Part shown: positions 20,549 to 28,402 of the stretch, piece after piece
Layout: the number at the start of each line of letters is the position of its first letter
Position numbering within the stretch: position 1 is the stretch's first letter
Source of the DNA: Chimaeribacter arupi
GTDB taxonomy: Bacteria; Pseudomonadota; Gammaproteobacteria; Enterobacterales; Enterobacteriaceae
Reading direction: 5' to 3'
NCBI RefSeq assembly: GCF_002858805.1
Contig: NZ_PJZI01000045.1
Coordinates: 1-35,306 of the forward strand
Length of the DNA: 35,306 nucleotides
The notes under the pieces: model-generated
Database searches by the model: none
What the model was told of the DNA's origin: nothing
The model's input: only the letters and a program-made list of their open reading frames with translations
Made by a program: the position numbers and the translations under genes

Positions 20549-20579
20549 AAAAAATGCCGGTCAGTGGCCTGACCGGCAT
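20549..20579 (-). terminator. terminator of the gpgP-gpgS unit
   Basis: An 11-bp stem ATGCCGGTCAG/CTGACCGGCAT with a 4-nt loop has a run of six T on the minus-strand side, so it mainly ends gpgS transcription. On the plus strand the T tract is missing, so the NifM-like gene would be ended only by the hairpin. Confidence 0.85.
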
Positions 20580-20627
20580 CTGTCATACGCAGCGGGCGTG
20601 AAGACCGCCTATTCCATGAAAAAAAGG

Positions 20628-21848
20628 CTACACGTCACCGGCGTTGTCTTTTTCCACCGCGTCGTAGATGCGTTCCAGCATATCCGGGAAGGCAGACTGG
20701 ATGCGGCTCCAGCTCGGGATAAACGGTTTTTCGCTTGGCGTGTCCGTGAAGGCGGCACCCGCTTCCATGATCGCGTTGGAGAACATCTCCACGGCGGACT
20801 CTTCGCTGTGACGGTCAAACGTCAGGCCGTTCATGCGCGCGTCGTGGTCGAAGTCATCGATCATATCCAGTGCGGTGCGGTAGTAGGTGGCACGCAGCAC
20901 GCGGAAGGATTCGCTGGTAATCGGCACGCCCAGGATCGCCAGTTTACGGTAGAGCGCTTTGGTGATGTCGATACTCATGCGTTGCAGGCCGGCCGTGGCG
21001 TCATCTTCTGACATCGGCTGGTGCTTGTGGTCATAGTTATCGGCAATATCCACCTGGCAGATGCGCTTGGTGGAGGTGGTGCGGTGCAGCTCAGAGAGCA
21101 CGCCGATCTCCAGGCCCCAGTCACTCGGGATACGCAGGTCATTCAGCACATGGGTGCGCATCGCGAACTCGCCGGAGAGCGGGTAACGGTAGCTGCGCAG
21201 GTACTCCAGGAAGTCTGAGCGGCCGTACACGCGCTCCAGCGATTTCAGCAGCGGGTAAACCAGCAGGCGGCCCACGCGGCCGTTCAGTTTGCCGTTGGCC
21301 ACACGCGCGTAATACCCCTTACAGAAGTCGTAATGGAAGTTCGGGTTGGCGATCGGGTACATCATGCGCGCCAGCATCTCACGGTTATAGGTGACAATGT
21401 CACAATCGTGCAGGCCGACGGCAGTGGTGCGGCGGGAGGCGAGGGTATACCCCACGCAGAACCAGACGTTACGGCCTTTGCCCGGCTCCTGCGGGGAGAG
21501 GCCCTCTTTCGCCAGTTCTTCATCCAGCGCTTTCAGGCGCGGGCCGTCATTCCACAGGATGCGGTGGCGCTGCGGCAGGCGGCTGAAGAACTCGCGGGCA
21601 AACAGGAACTGGTCACGGTCAGCGCGATCCAGGCCGATGACAATCTCTTCCAGGTAGTTCACCTTGCACAGCTCATCCACGATGTGCGTCAGCGCCGGGC
21701 CTTCCAGCTCAGAGAACAGGGAAGGCAGGATCAGCCCCATGGAACGTCGCCCGGAGAACACCTGAAGATCGTACTCCAGCTCCTCCAGCTTACGGCGGGA
21801 AAAGTTATGGAAGTTGGTAATCACACCGTCCTGATAAAAATCACTCAT
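20628..21848 (-). CDS. gpgS: glucosyl-3-phosphoglycerate synthase
   Basis: This 406-residue retaining glycosyltransferase (GT81-type) fits glucosyl-3-phosphoglycerate synthases. The metal-binding DXD motif is D148-C149-D150 in GLHDCDIV. The MRTHVLNDLRIPSDWGLEIGVLSE segment is the conserved acceptor-side region. The enzyme joins glucose from a nucleotide sugar to 3-phosphoglycerate; a phosphatase then frees glucosylglycerate, a compatible solute. That phosphatase gene lies 161 bp upstream on the same strand. In Dickeya dadantii glucosylglycerate builds up under osmotic stress with little nitrogen. The ATG at 21848 follows GGAG at seven bases; the frame is open to 21953, but that stretch lacks similarity and a ribosome site. 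Confidence 0.88.
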   Translation of the reverse strand: MSDFYQDGVITNFHNFSRRKLEELEYDLQVFSGRRSMGLILPSLFSELEGPALTHIVDELCKVNYLEEIVIGLDRADRDQFLFAREFFSRLPQRHRILWNDGPRLKALDEELAKEGLSPQEPGKGRNVWFCVGYTLASRRTTAVGLHDCDIVTYNREMLARMMYPIANPNFHYDFCKGYYARVANGKLNGRVGRLLVYPLLKSLERVYGRSDFLEYLRSYRYPLSGEFAMRTHVLNDLRIPSDWGLEIGVLSELHRTTSTKRICQVDIADNYDHKHQPMSEDDATAGLQRMSIDITKALYRKLAILGVPITSESFRVLRATYYRTALDMIDDFDHDARMNGLTFDRHSEESAVEMFSNAIMEAGAAFTDTPSEKPFIPSWSRIQSAFPDMLERIYDAVEKDNAGDV

Positions 21849-22009
21849 AAACGCTCCACTTTTAGAATTAATAAACGTATTGGGACTGTTGCCGCGCCCG
21901 GAGGGCGGCGTGTGGCGCCCTGGTGGGTGCCGGTATTCCCTTACCCAAAACACAGTGACTGCAAAACATGTCCTGAAAAAACCGTAAAAACCCCTGAAAA
22001 CGCGCCGCC

Positions 22010-22834
22010 TCAGGCAGGCGCTTTCTTCTTGATAAAATAGTCCAGCCCCTGTTTCCAGCCCTGCGGGCCGTACAGCGTGGTACGGAAAACGCTGTCGCTG
22101 TCGTCATGTTTCAGCGGCATCGGCTGGTCATGGTGCCCGCGGATCACGACCGCGCGGTCCACCGCATCCAGCATGGAGAGGTCATTCGGCCCATCGCCCA
22201 GGCCGATGGTCACCATGGCGTGGCCGCGCTGGCGGCGGTACTCCCCGGCCAGCCACTGCACTGCCTGGCCTTTACTGACGCCCGCGCCCATCACATGCCA
22301 GAAGCGGCCGCCACGGGTCAGCGTCAGGCCCTCCTGGTTGAGGTAGGTTTCAAAGCGCGCCAAATCACGCTCGCTGCCGAACCACACCAGCGGCTCAGAG
22401 CCTTCGCGCGTCATCGCCAGTTGCGCCTCATCAACCGGTAACCCGGTCCAGTCCGCCACCTGGGCGGCATTGACGTCACCGAATCCACGGCACTCAAAAT
22501 CATAGCGCAGCCGCAGCGCATCGATGATTTTTCGGATTTCGCCATACTCCGCGCCAAACACTTTGCGCGGCCAGGCGAGGTGGTCACGCCAGCTCTCCGG
22601 CAGCGCTATCACCGCACCGTTCTCGGCGATAAACGGCACATCGGTGAGGTTCAGCGCCTTTTGCAGCTCCGTCACTTCCGCGGCGGTCTTGCTGGTGGTG
22701 ATCACCACCGGAATCTGATGTGCCGCCAGATAGTCCAGCCAGCCCTGCGCAGGCTTCCAGCTGTAATCGTCATGATCCAGCAGGGAGCCGTCCAAATCGG
22801 TGAAAATAAGCAGTGAATTATCCAGATACGGCAT
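22010..22834 (-). CDS. gpgP: glucosyl/mannosyl-3-phosphoglycerate phosphatase (HAD family)
   Basis: This HAD-superfamily phosphatase of 274 residues is related to E. coli YedP and to mannosyl-3-phosphoglycerate phosphatases. Motif I is FTDLDGSLL with nucleophile D13 and acid D15. Motif II is in VITTSKTAAEV, and motif III is GLGDGPNDLSML near the C-terminus. The C2-type cap lies between. It most likely dephosphorylates the product of the adjacent gpgS, which gives the substrate assignment; sequence alone cannot tell glucosyl from mannosyl. The ATG at 22834 has GGGGA at good spacing; the ATG at 22840 lies too close to it. A possible -10 (TATACT, minus strand 22957-22962) lies about 125 bp upstream, but the -35 is poor, as is common for RpoS promoters. 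Confidence 0.85.
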   Translation of the reverse strand: MPYLDNSLLIFTDLDGSLLDHDDYSWKPAQGWLDYLAAHQIPVVITTSKTAAEVTELQKALNLTDVPFIAENGAVIALPESWRDHLAWPRKVFGAEYGEIRKIIDALRLRYDFECRGFGDVNAAQVADWTGLPVDEAQLAMTREGSEPLVWFGSERDLARFETYLNQEGLTLTRGGRFWHVMGAGVSKGQAVQWLAGEYRRQRGHAMVTIGLGDGPNDLSMLDAVDRAVVIRGHHDQPMPLKHDDSDSVFRTTLYGPQGWKQGLDYFIKKKAPA

Positions 22835-23110
22835 TGTCATTCCCCAAAGCGTGGTACAGATCGCGCATCGCCGATCCCTCTGCGCGCCGTAAACCGGGGG
22901 CGTCTGGCCTCCCGGCGCGGCGCTTTTCTGTCACAGTGACGGTATGGCCTGTTAAAAGTATATACGCTATTCAGACAGGCAATGGTTAAGCTGTAAACAG
23001 ACAAATTCTGAATGTTATCATTGCTGTTTTTTACATCAGCCAGACTATCGTTTTGCCATAAGCCGCAACCGGCAGATAAACCACGGCGCTAAGCGCAATC
23101 CGGGCAGCGA

Positions 23111-23842
23111 TCAACGGCAGATGCCGAAGCCGCGCATCCCGAGGTGAAAGTGGTTGGCGTGGGCGGCGTTGTAGTCCGGCCCGAGGGTATTGCCGAAAAA
23201 ACGGCAGCTCTGGCTGAACACCTGATGCAGATAGCCGGCGGTGGGGGTCGCCTGCGGCCACTGTTTCAGCACGCTGATGCTGCGCCCGTCCGCCAGGCGG
23301 AAGCCTGCGACATCCAGCGCTTCGGCGGTGGCGTGTTCGCTCAGCCGCGCATGTTCCCGGTGGTAGATATTGCGGCAGGCGTAACTGCCGAGGTGGTCAA
23401 TGCGCGTCAGGCGGCTGCCGAGCAGCTGTTCGGCCTGCGGCGCGGCGGCCTGATTGATGAACATCGCACTGCTGAGCGCCAGCGGGCAACTGGCCAGAAA
23501 GCTGCTGCTCAGGGCCACGTTCCCGAAACGGGTGACGCGCACCGGCGCGGGTAACGGGCATTGGCCGCCGAGCGGCGCAGGCCGGGTAAAGCTGATGCGG
23601 CCGCGCTCGCGCGCCTGCGTCAGCACCTGCAAACAGGCGGCCGGGTCATTTTGCAGGCGGCGCAGTTTATAGCGGGTCACAAAGGTGGGCGGGTCATCGA
23701 CCGTCAACGGCACAAACGGGTTATAGCCGGGCGGGATCTGCGCCATGATCCACGGCCGCCAGTCCGGGTACAGCCGCGGCACGGCGATCGCGGCCGCGGC
23801 CAGCACCCCCAACACCGCCACCCATTTCATGCCTCGTCCCAT
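23111..23842 (-). CDS. extensin-like family protein, membrane-anchored
   Basis: The 243-residue protein has an N-terminal hydrophobic helix (about 5-24) and an extensin-like C-terminal domain. Conserved blocks are YACRNIYHR, LSEHATAEALDVAGFRLADG, CRFFGNTLGPDYNAAHANHFHLGM and a final C-R. The SEHATAEALD and HANHFH blocks resemble the SxHxxGxAxD and HxH zinc motifs of M15/LAS peptidoglycan peptidases, so cell-wall binding or cleavage is plausible; this is inference. The ATG at 23842 follows AGGGAG. The frame opens further upstream to 23917 without a ribosome site. It is on the same strand as gpgP, 276 bp upstream of it, and divergent from smrA. Confidence 0.85.
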   Translation of the reverse strand: MGRGMKWVAVLGVLAAAAIAVPRLYPDWRPWIMAQIPPGYNPFVPLTVDDPPTFVTRYKLRRLQNDPAACLQVLTQARERGRISFTRPAPLGGQCPLPAPVRVTRFGNVALSSSFLASCPLALSSAMFINQAAAPQAEQLLGSRLTRIDHLGSYACRNIYHREHARLSEHATAEALDVAGFRLADGRSISVLKQWPQATPTAGYLHQVFSQSCRFFGNTLGPDYNAAHANHFHLGMRGFGICR

Positions 23843-23946
23843 TTTGCTGCTCCCTGAAGTGGCCCGGTGTTGAGTATAGCCGCTTGCAGCCTCCCGGTTT
23901 CCTGCCGGCAACATCATGGCTACAATACTCCCAGGAGGAAACCAGA

Positions 23947-24516
23947 ATGAGTGATGAAGATGACCTGTTCAGTCAGGAGATGGCGGATGTCACACCGCTG
24001 TCAGAGAAGCGCAGTGTGGTTTACCTCAAAAGCAGCAGCCCGGCCGAACGCCGTGAGGCGGAAGAGGCACGCCTGAAGGCGCTGGATAACCCGCTGACCC
24101 AGGGTTTTCTGGACATTATCGCGCTGGATGAGCCGCTGGATTATAAAGATCCCGGCGTGCAACAGGGCGTGCTGGACAAGCTGCGCAAAGGCAAATACCC
24201 CACGCAGGCCACCCTGAACCTGCTGCGAAAGCCGGTGGCGGAGTGCCGCCAGATGCTGTTTGACTTCTACCTCAGCGCGCAGGAGAACCAGTGGCGAACC
24301 TTACTGATTGTGCATGGCCGCGGGCGCGACGCCAACAGCCATGCCAATATCATCCGCAGTTATGTCGCCAAATGGCTGAAACAGCTCGACCAGGTGCAGG
24401 CGTATTGTGAGGCGCAGAAACAGGATGGCGGCGCCGGGGCGTGCTACGTGGTGCTGAAAAAATCGGCACAGGCGAAGCAACACAACTGGGAGCGGCACGC
24501 CAAACACAGCCGCTGA
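23947..24516 (+). CDS. smrA: Smr-domain protein SmrA (YdaL)
   Basis: The 189-residue protein matches E. coli SmrA (187), with identity concentrated in two blocks: TQGFLDIIALDEPLDYKDPGVQQGVLDKLRKGKYPTQATLNLL and the Smr domain (about 100-180), with VHGRGRD and SHANIIRSYVAKWL. Small MutS-related domains nick nucleic acids; E. coli SmrA has DNA endonuclease activity in vitro. The N-terminal 35 residues are acidic and poorly conserved. The GGAGG site precedes the ATG at 23947. The gene is divergent from the extensin-like gene and has its own terminator. In E. coli smrA also lies near ogt and fnr. Confidence 0.94.
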   Translation: MSDEDDLFSQEMADVTPLSEKRSVVYLKSSSPAERREAEEARLKALDNPLTQGFLDIIALDEPLDYKDPGVQQGVLDKLRKGKYPTQATLNLLRKPVAECRQMLFDFYLSAQENQWRTLLIVHGRGRDANSHANIIRSYVAKWLKQLDQVQAYCEAQKQDGGAGACYVVLKKSAQAKQHNWERHAKHSR

Positions 24517-24521
24517 CCCAC

Positions 24522-24548
24522 AAAAACCGGCCGCTGCGCCGGTTTTTT
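24522..24548 (+). terminator. rho-independent terminator of smrA
   Basis: The stem AAACCGGC/GCCGGTTT with a CGCTGC loop is followed by TTTT, starting six bases past the smrA stop codon. Confidence 0.88.
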
Positions 24549-24632
24549 TCGCGTTGTTGAGCCGGGGTTGCTGCAATTGCCCGCCCGATTTGGTGAAATC
24601 AGCGCCTGAATTTTTTTGCCGGACACTGCGTT

Positions 24633-25688
24633 ATGCCATTCCCTTTTTCCCGTTGTTCCTCTTTCCCCGCGCTGGGGCTGCTGGCCGCCGCACTGATGCT
24701 GGCCGGGTGTGACACGCCCCCCGCTGACCCCGGCATGGTGATTGAGGGCAAGATCATGGGCACCGTTTACCGCGTCAGCCTGGCGGGGGTCGATGAGGCC
24801 CGGCGTCCGGCGCTGGCGCGCGATATCCTGAAGGTACTGAACACCGACGACCAGGAAATCTCTACCTATAAGCCGGACTCGGTGCTGTCACGCTTTAACC
24901 GTTACCAGGGCAGTGCGCCGCAGCCCATCAGTGCCGACATGGCGGATGTGCTGGTCACCTCACTGCGGATCGGTACCCTGACGCAGGGCGCGATGGACAT
25001 CACCGTCGGCCCGCTGGTGAACCTGTGGGGCTTCGGGCCGGACAAGCAGCCGGTCAGCACGCCGGATGAGGCGCAGATTGCGGCGGCCAGGCAAAACGTC
25101 GGCTTGCAGCACCTGACGGTGACCGCACGGGCTGACGGCCAGTGGCTGCAAAAAGACCGGCCGGGGCTGTATGTGGATCTCTCCACCGTGGGCGAGGGCT
25201 ACGCCACGGATCATCTGGCGCGGCTGATGGAGCAACAGGGCATCAACAACTATCTGGTGTCGGTGGGCGGCGCGGTGCTGTCACGCGGCCATAATGCGCA
25301 GGGCAGGCCGTGGCAGGTGGCGATCCAGAAACCCACTGACCGGGAGAACGCCGTCCAGGCGATTGTGGATTTGCAGGGTCACGGCATCAGCACTTCCGGC
25401 AGCTACCGCAACTACTACGAGCTGGACGGCAAACGGCTTTCCCACGTCATCGACCCGGCCACCGGCCACCCGATTCATCATAAACTGGTTTCCGCCACGG
25501 TGATCGCCCCGACGGCCACGCTGGCCGATGCCTGGGACACCGGGCTGATGGTGCTCGGCACCGACAACGCGCTGGCGCTGGCGAAACAGCAGCAGTTGGC
25601 GGTCTACCTGATCACCCGTGAGGGCGACCATTTCGCCCATTACATGTCCCCGCAGTTCAAAACCTTCCTGGTCGAACAGGAAAAGTAA
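24633..25688 (+). CDS. apbE: FAD:protein FMN transferase ApbE (lipoprotein)
   Basis: The 351-residue protein aligns with E. coli ApbE throughout. The signal peptide ends in the lipobox LAGC (Cys at about 26), so it is a periplasm-facing lipoprotein. Conserved blocks: GTVYRV (about 43), MDITVGPLVNLWGFGPD, YVDLSTVGEGYATDHLA, GGAVLSRG, GISTSGSYRNYYELDGKRLSHVIDPATGHPI (Mg and FAD site) and ADAWDTGLMVLG. It attaches FMN to threonine residues of flavoproteins such as the NqrB/NqrC and Rnf subunits. The ribosome site is weak (GGA, nine bases). It is the only gene between the smrA terminator and the convergent pbpG. Confidence 0.96.
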   Translation: MPFPFSRCSSFPALGLLAAALMLAGCDTPPADPGMVIEGKIMGTVYRVSLAGVDEARRPALARDILKVLNTDDQEISTYKPDSVLSRFNRYQGSAPQPISADMADVLVTSLRIGTLTQGAMDITVGPLVNLWGFGPDKQPVSTPDEAQIAAARQNVGLQHLTVTARADGQWLQKDRPGLYVDLSTVGEGYATDHLARLMEQQGINNYLVSVGGAVLSRGHNAQGRPWQVAIQKPTDRENAVQAIVDLQGHGISTSGSYRNYYELDGKRLSHVIDPATGHPIHHKLVSATVIAPTATLADAWDTGLMVLGTDNALALAKQQQLAVYLITREGDHFAHYMSPQFKTFLVEQEK

Positions 25689-25702
25689 CCCTTTCCGGCG
25701 CG

Positions 25703-26602
25703 CTAACCGTGGCGCGCCAGCCAGTTTTTCAGGTGCAGCGCGTCACTATAGTGCGCATAACGGTTTTTGCCGCCCATGATCACCATTAACACCGGTTTGC
25801 CGTGGATAAGCGTCCGCACCACCATGCAGTGGCCCGCCTCGTTGGTGAAGCCGGTCTTTTGCAGCTGGATGCGCCAGTGGTGGTTATGGATAAGCCCATT
25901 GGAGCTGTGGTACACCAGCCGCCCGTGGCCGGGGTACACCACCTCACCTTTATCCGTCGAGAAACGGCGGATCAGCGGGAAGTGCCAGGCAGCGCGCGCC
26001 ATCCGGGCCACATCCTGCGCGGAGGCGACATTGCGCGGCGACAGGCCGGTCGGGTCAACAAAGTGGCTGTGGCGCATCCCGAGCCGGCGCGCCTTGCGGT
26101 TCATCTGCCGCAGGAAGCCGGGCCGCCCGCCCGGCGCATAACGGCTGAGCGCCGCCGCCGCCCGGTTCTCCGAGGACATCAGCGCAATGTGCAGCATATC
26201 GCGGCGTGACAGCACCGACCCGACCGTGAGGCGCGAGTGGGTCTTCTTCAGCAGATCCCGGTCCGTGGGTTTAACGTGGATGCGGGTGGTCAGCGGGCGC
26301 TTTCCCTCCAGTACCACCATCGCCGTCATCAGTTTGGTCAGGGAGGCCAGCGGGTAGGCGCGGGCGCTGTTTTTGCTGTACAGCACCCGGCCGGTCACCG
26401 CATTGACCACATACACCGAGCGCGATTGCAGGCGCGGTTTCCGGGCAGCAGCCACGGCCGGTGAGGGCGGCAACAGCAAAAAGACGAGCAGCGGGCACAG
26501 GGTGAACAGCAGGGAAACACGGCGGAGCAGCAGGGAAAAAAGCATGGGGGGCAACATCACCATCAGGTCAGCAGGAAATAACAGAACAGGCAAGTGGCTC
26601 AT
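25703..26602 (-). CDS. pbpG: D-alanyl-D-alanine endopeptidase, PBP7 type
   Basis: This low-molecular-weight penicillin-binding protein of the S11 family has 299 residues (E. coli PbpG 310). The three active-site motifs are SLTK (Ser about 87), SSEN (about 143) and KTGFTNEAG (about 248). A hydrophobic N-terminus with ...AVAAARKP marks a signal peptide. PBP7 cuts DD-cross-links in peptidoglycan in the periplasm. There is no membrane-anchor helix at the C-terminus, as in PBP7. The start is uncertain: ATG at 26602, 26563, 26557 and 26545 are all in frame and none has a good ribosome site; the later ones give a more usual signal-peptide length. It converges on apbE, 14 bp apart. Confidence 0.9.
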   Translation of the reverse strand: MSHLPVLLFPADLMVMLPPMLFSLLLRRVSLLFTLCPLLVFLLLPPSPAVAAARKPRLQSRSVYVVNAVTGRVLYSKNSARAYPLASLTKLMTAMVVLEGKRPLTTRIHVKPTDRDLLKKTHSRLTVGSVLSRRDMLHIALMSSENRAAAALSRYAPGGRPGFLRQMNRKARRLGMRHSHFVDPTGLSPRNVASAQDVARMARAAWHFPLIRRFSTDKGEVVYPGHGRLVYHSSNGLIHNHHWRIQLQKTGFTNEAGHCMVVRTLIHGKPVLMVIMGGKNRYAHYSDALHLKNWLARHG

Positions 26603-27054
26603 TCATAAGGAAAATACGCAATAAATCAGGCCGGGACAGTCTGCGGGGCAATTATGGAGAAAAAGTGGATACGGCGGCCCTTCCTGTCTACCGCAGGTAA
26701 GGGAGTATGTAGAAATCTTTCCGTTGCCCGCCGGAGGGCAGAAAATGAGGCAATGCAGCCGTCATGCCGGCAACGTTACGTGACGGTGTCACGTAACGTT
26801 GCCGGCAGACAGGGGGCTTGTCCCGTACAGCATGGCCGGGATAACAGCAGCAGAAGAGCAGAGAACCGGGTTGAACACAAGGGGAGCGGCCCTGAGCAAG
26901 CGGTTAACGCATTAACATTGTCTCAGTGGCCGCTTTATTGAGAAAACAGGTAGAGGTCTTCATCTGATCAAACAAAAGGTTAAGTCACTCGCCTGCAAGG
27001 GGCGCAGGGGGAGTCAGGGGGCGGCTGTTCATCATGATGCGGTTTATCATGACG
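26603..27054. other. 452-bp intergenic region with a large palindrome
   Basis: No credible gene was seen; the plus-strand frame from 26654 has no family signature. The main feature is the perfect inverted repeat at 26765-26807. A smaller TGCCC/GGGCA hairpin lies near 26728-26743. The right part (27025-27060) contains repeated TCATGA/TCATCATGATG elements next to the end of the regulator gene. The pbpG promoter should lie near 26603-26700 on the minus strand, but I see no clear -35/-10 pair. Confidence 0.6.
26765..26807. repeat. perfect inverted repeat, 20-bp arms, 3-nt loop
   Basis: The arm 26765-26784 (begins TGCCGGCAACG, ends ACGTGAC) is exactly complementary to 26788-26807 with GGT between. 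No T run follows on either strand, so it is not a standard terminator. It lies between the 3' end of the FadR-type gene and pbpG. The arms also contain the hexamer palindrome AACGTT. Function unknown. Confidence 0.95.
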
Positions 27055-27819
27055 CTATTCATCGTGTAAAAACTGGCTCACCAGCGTTGCCTGCAACGTC
27101 AGCATCGCCTGTTCTGCATGGCGCATGTGATCGGTGGTTATCCGGTATACCTGACAGCCATCCTGAGCCTGCAACGCGGTGATTAATTGGCGTTGCCATT
27201 CAATGCCTTGATGGCGGGCCACCGGCTGGGAAAGCAGGTAAATGTCTTTACAGATCGCCAGCTCTTTCAGCAGGCGTTGCAGAAAACGGCACATAAACGC
27301 CAGCAGGCTGTTATCAGAGTAACCGGCCACCAGCGAGTGGAAATCCAGCTCCGCCATGCGTTGCCGCCAGCGTTCGTCATCGTCGGCAGGTTCATGGTCA
27401 TACACCGCGATCAGCTCGTTTAACCGGGCGAACCCCGCCTCATCAATCCGGCCGATGGCGCTTACGGCCACCAGGGGTTCCAGTGCCTTACGCAGGGCAT
27501 AGATATCCGAGATAGAGATATTTTTTCCGAACAGGTAGTTGGAGAGGAGGCTCATGGCGCGGGATTCAGACATGGTTTCAATGAAGGCGCCGCCGCCGGG
27601 GCCGGTGCGGGTGCGTATCAGCCCTTGCGCTTCCAGCGATTTTAATGCCTCGCGTACCGTGCTTTTCCCGGCGGCGAACTGGTTTATCAGGTCTTTTTCC
27701 TGTGGCAGGCGATCGCCCGGCCCCAGGTTTTGTTCAATGATGTTGTCTTTAATCGCGTGGGCGATTTCATCTGTGCGTTTACGCCGAACCACGTCTGGTT
27801 TGTCGTCGTGTTCTGTCAT
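27055..27819 (-). CDS. GntR-family transcription regulator, FadR (FCD) subfamily
   Basis: The 254-residue protein has an N-terminal winged helix (about 10-80), with RLPQEKDLINQFAAGKSTVREALKSLEAQGLIRTRTGPGGGAFI typical of the family, and an all-helical FCD ligand domain (about 95-240). In FCD proteins a metal is usually held by Asp and three His. Here ELDFHSL and TTDHMRH supply candidates, but the middle helix reads GIEWQRQLITAL where a His normally sits, so the metal site may be changed. Such regulators sense small organic acids. The ATG follows AAGGA. It is divergent from the DUF1028 gene, its most likely target, and is followed by the long palindrome region. Confidence 0.9.
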   Translation of the reverse strand: MTEHDDKPDVVRRKRTDEIAHAIKDNIIEQNLGPGDRLPQEKDLINQFAAGKSTVREALKSLEAQGLIRTRTGPGGGAFIETMSESRAMSLLSNYLFGKNISISDIYALRKALEPLVAVSAIGRIDEAGFARLNELIAVYDHEPADDDERWRQRMAELDFHSLVAGYSDNSLLAFMCRFLQRLLKELAICKDIYLLSQPVARHQGIEWQRQLITALQAQDGCQVYRITTDHMRHAEQAMLTLQATLVSQFLHDE

Positions 27820-27978
27820 CTATAGTTCCTTTAAGATAAACCCATGCCGGACAGCAGGGGTCAACATAACCCGGTTACACACCTGGGTATCACCATTTTT
27901 TCCGGTACACGGAAAAAGCATTCTCCTGGGGCATGCGTCGCTGCCCGTCTGAAATGCGCATGACATGCGCCAAAAGGG

Positions 27979-27991
27979 CCGGTAAAACCGG
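27979..27991. promoter_or_regulatory. candidate operator for the divergent GntR-type regulator
   Basis: CCGGTAAAACCGG is a dyad with 5-bp arms around AAA and contains the GT-NNN-AC core seen in several FCD-type operators. It lies about 160 bp from the regulator's start codon. Confidence 0.25.
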
Positions 27992-28214
27992 GCCGGAAAA
28001 TCAACAATGGAATGTGTTCGCAATGGCAATGCCGGACATCACCGATGAAAGGAAAAACACGCAAATGTGGGCCTGGAAAAAACGGGGGGTTCCCATGCCA
28101 TTTTGCGCAAGCCTGCCCACACAGTGGTTCGACAAAGCAGCAAAACACATGCTAAGCATGATGAACTATTTTTATGACAATAATTAGCCGCAAGCTGCAC
28201 TTTTAACACAAAGG

Positions 28215-28230
28215 TGTGATTAATTGCACA
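28215..28230. promoter_or_regulatory. CRP-binding-site-like sequence
   Basis: TGTGATTAATTGCACA matches the CRP consensus TGTGA-N6-TCACA at nine of ten fixed positions. It lies about 180 bp upstream of the DUF1028 gene and within the AT-rich segment. Confidence 0.5.
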
Positions 28231-28362
28231 ATAAACCAACAATAAAATGAGGTTTTGCTAACCATTCGTGGCGGGGGTATTTATAATGACAAATAGATTA
28301 TCGCCAGGGAACGTTCCCATCCTGGTAAGGCCAGAGAGGGAAAAAACGCCCTGATCACCGCA

Positions 28363-28381
28363 GGCAGCCGGGGAGGCTGCC
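28363..28381 (+). promoter_or_regulatory. hairpin before the DUF1028 ribosome site
   Basis: GGCAGCC and GGCTGCC pair with a GGGGA loop, ending about 10 bases before the AGGCAGGA ribosome site. There is no T run. It may affect translation; nothing more can be said. Confidence 0.4.
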
Positions 28382-28402
28382 GGGCAGCATAGGCAGGAAA
28401 GC

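Larger units (their letters stand above)
27820..28402. other. 583-bp divergent regulatory region, GntR gene/DUF1028 gene
   Basis: No established gene was seen. It contains a CCGGT-AAA-ACCGG dyad (27979-27991), a CRP-like site (28215-28230), a marked AT-rich segment (about 28150-28260), a possible 22-codon leader frame (28286-28354, starting MTNRLSPG, with GGGGG before its ATG) and a hairpin just before the DUF1028 ribosome site (28363-28381). The plus-strand frame at 27933-28187 has no ribosome site or family signature. Confidence 0.55.

Noticed and set aside
23031-23261. Minus-strand frame overlapping the end of the extensin-like gene
   Set aside because: Mostly a shadow of the extensin-like gene; its hydrophobic tail after 23111 has no start codon with a ribosome site.
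26654-26941. 95-codon plus-strand frame between pbpG and the GntR-type gene
   Set aside because: No recognisable domain, no good ribosome site, and it runs through the perfect palindrome.
27933-28187. 84-codon plus-strand frame upstream of the DUF1028 gene
   Set aside because: No ribosome site or family likeness; lies in a regulatory region.
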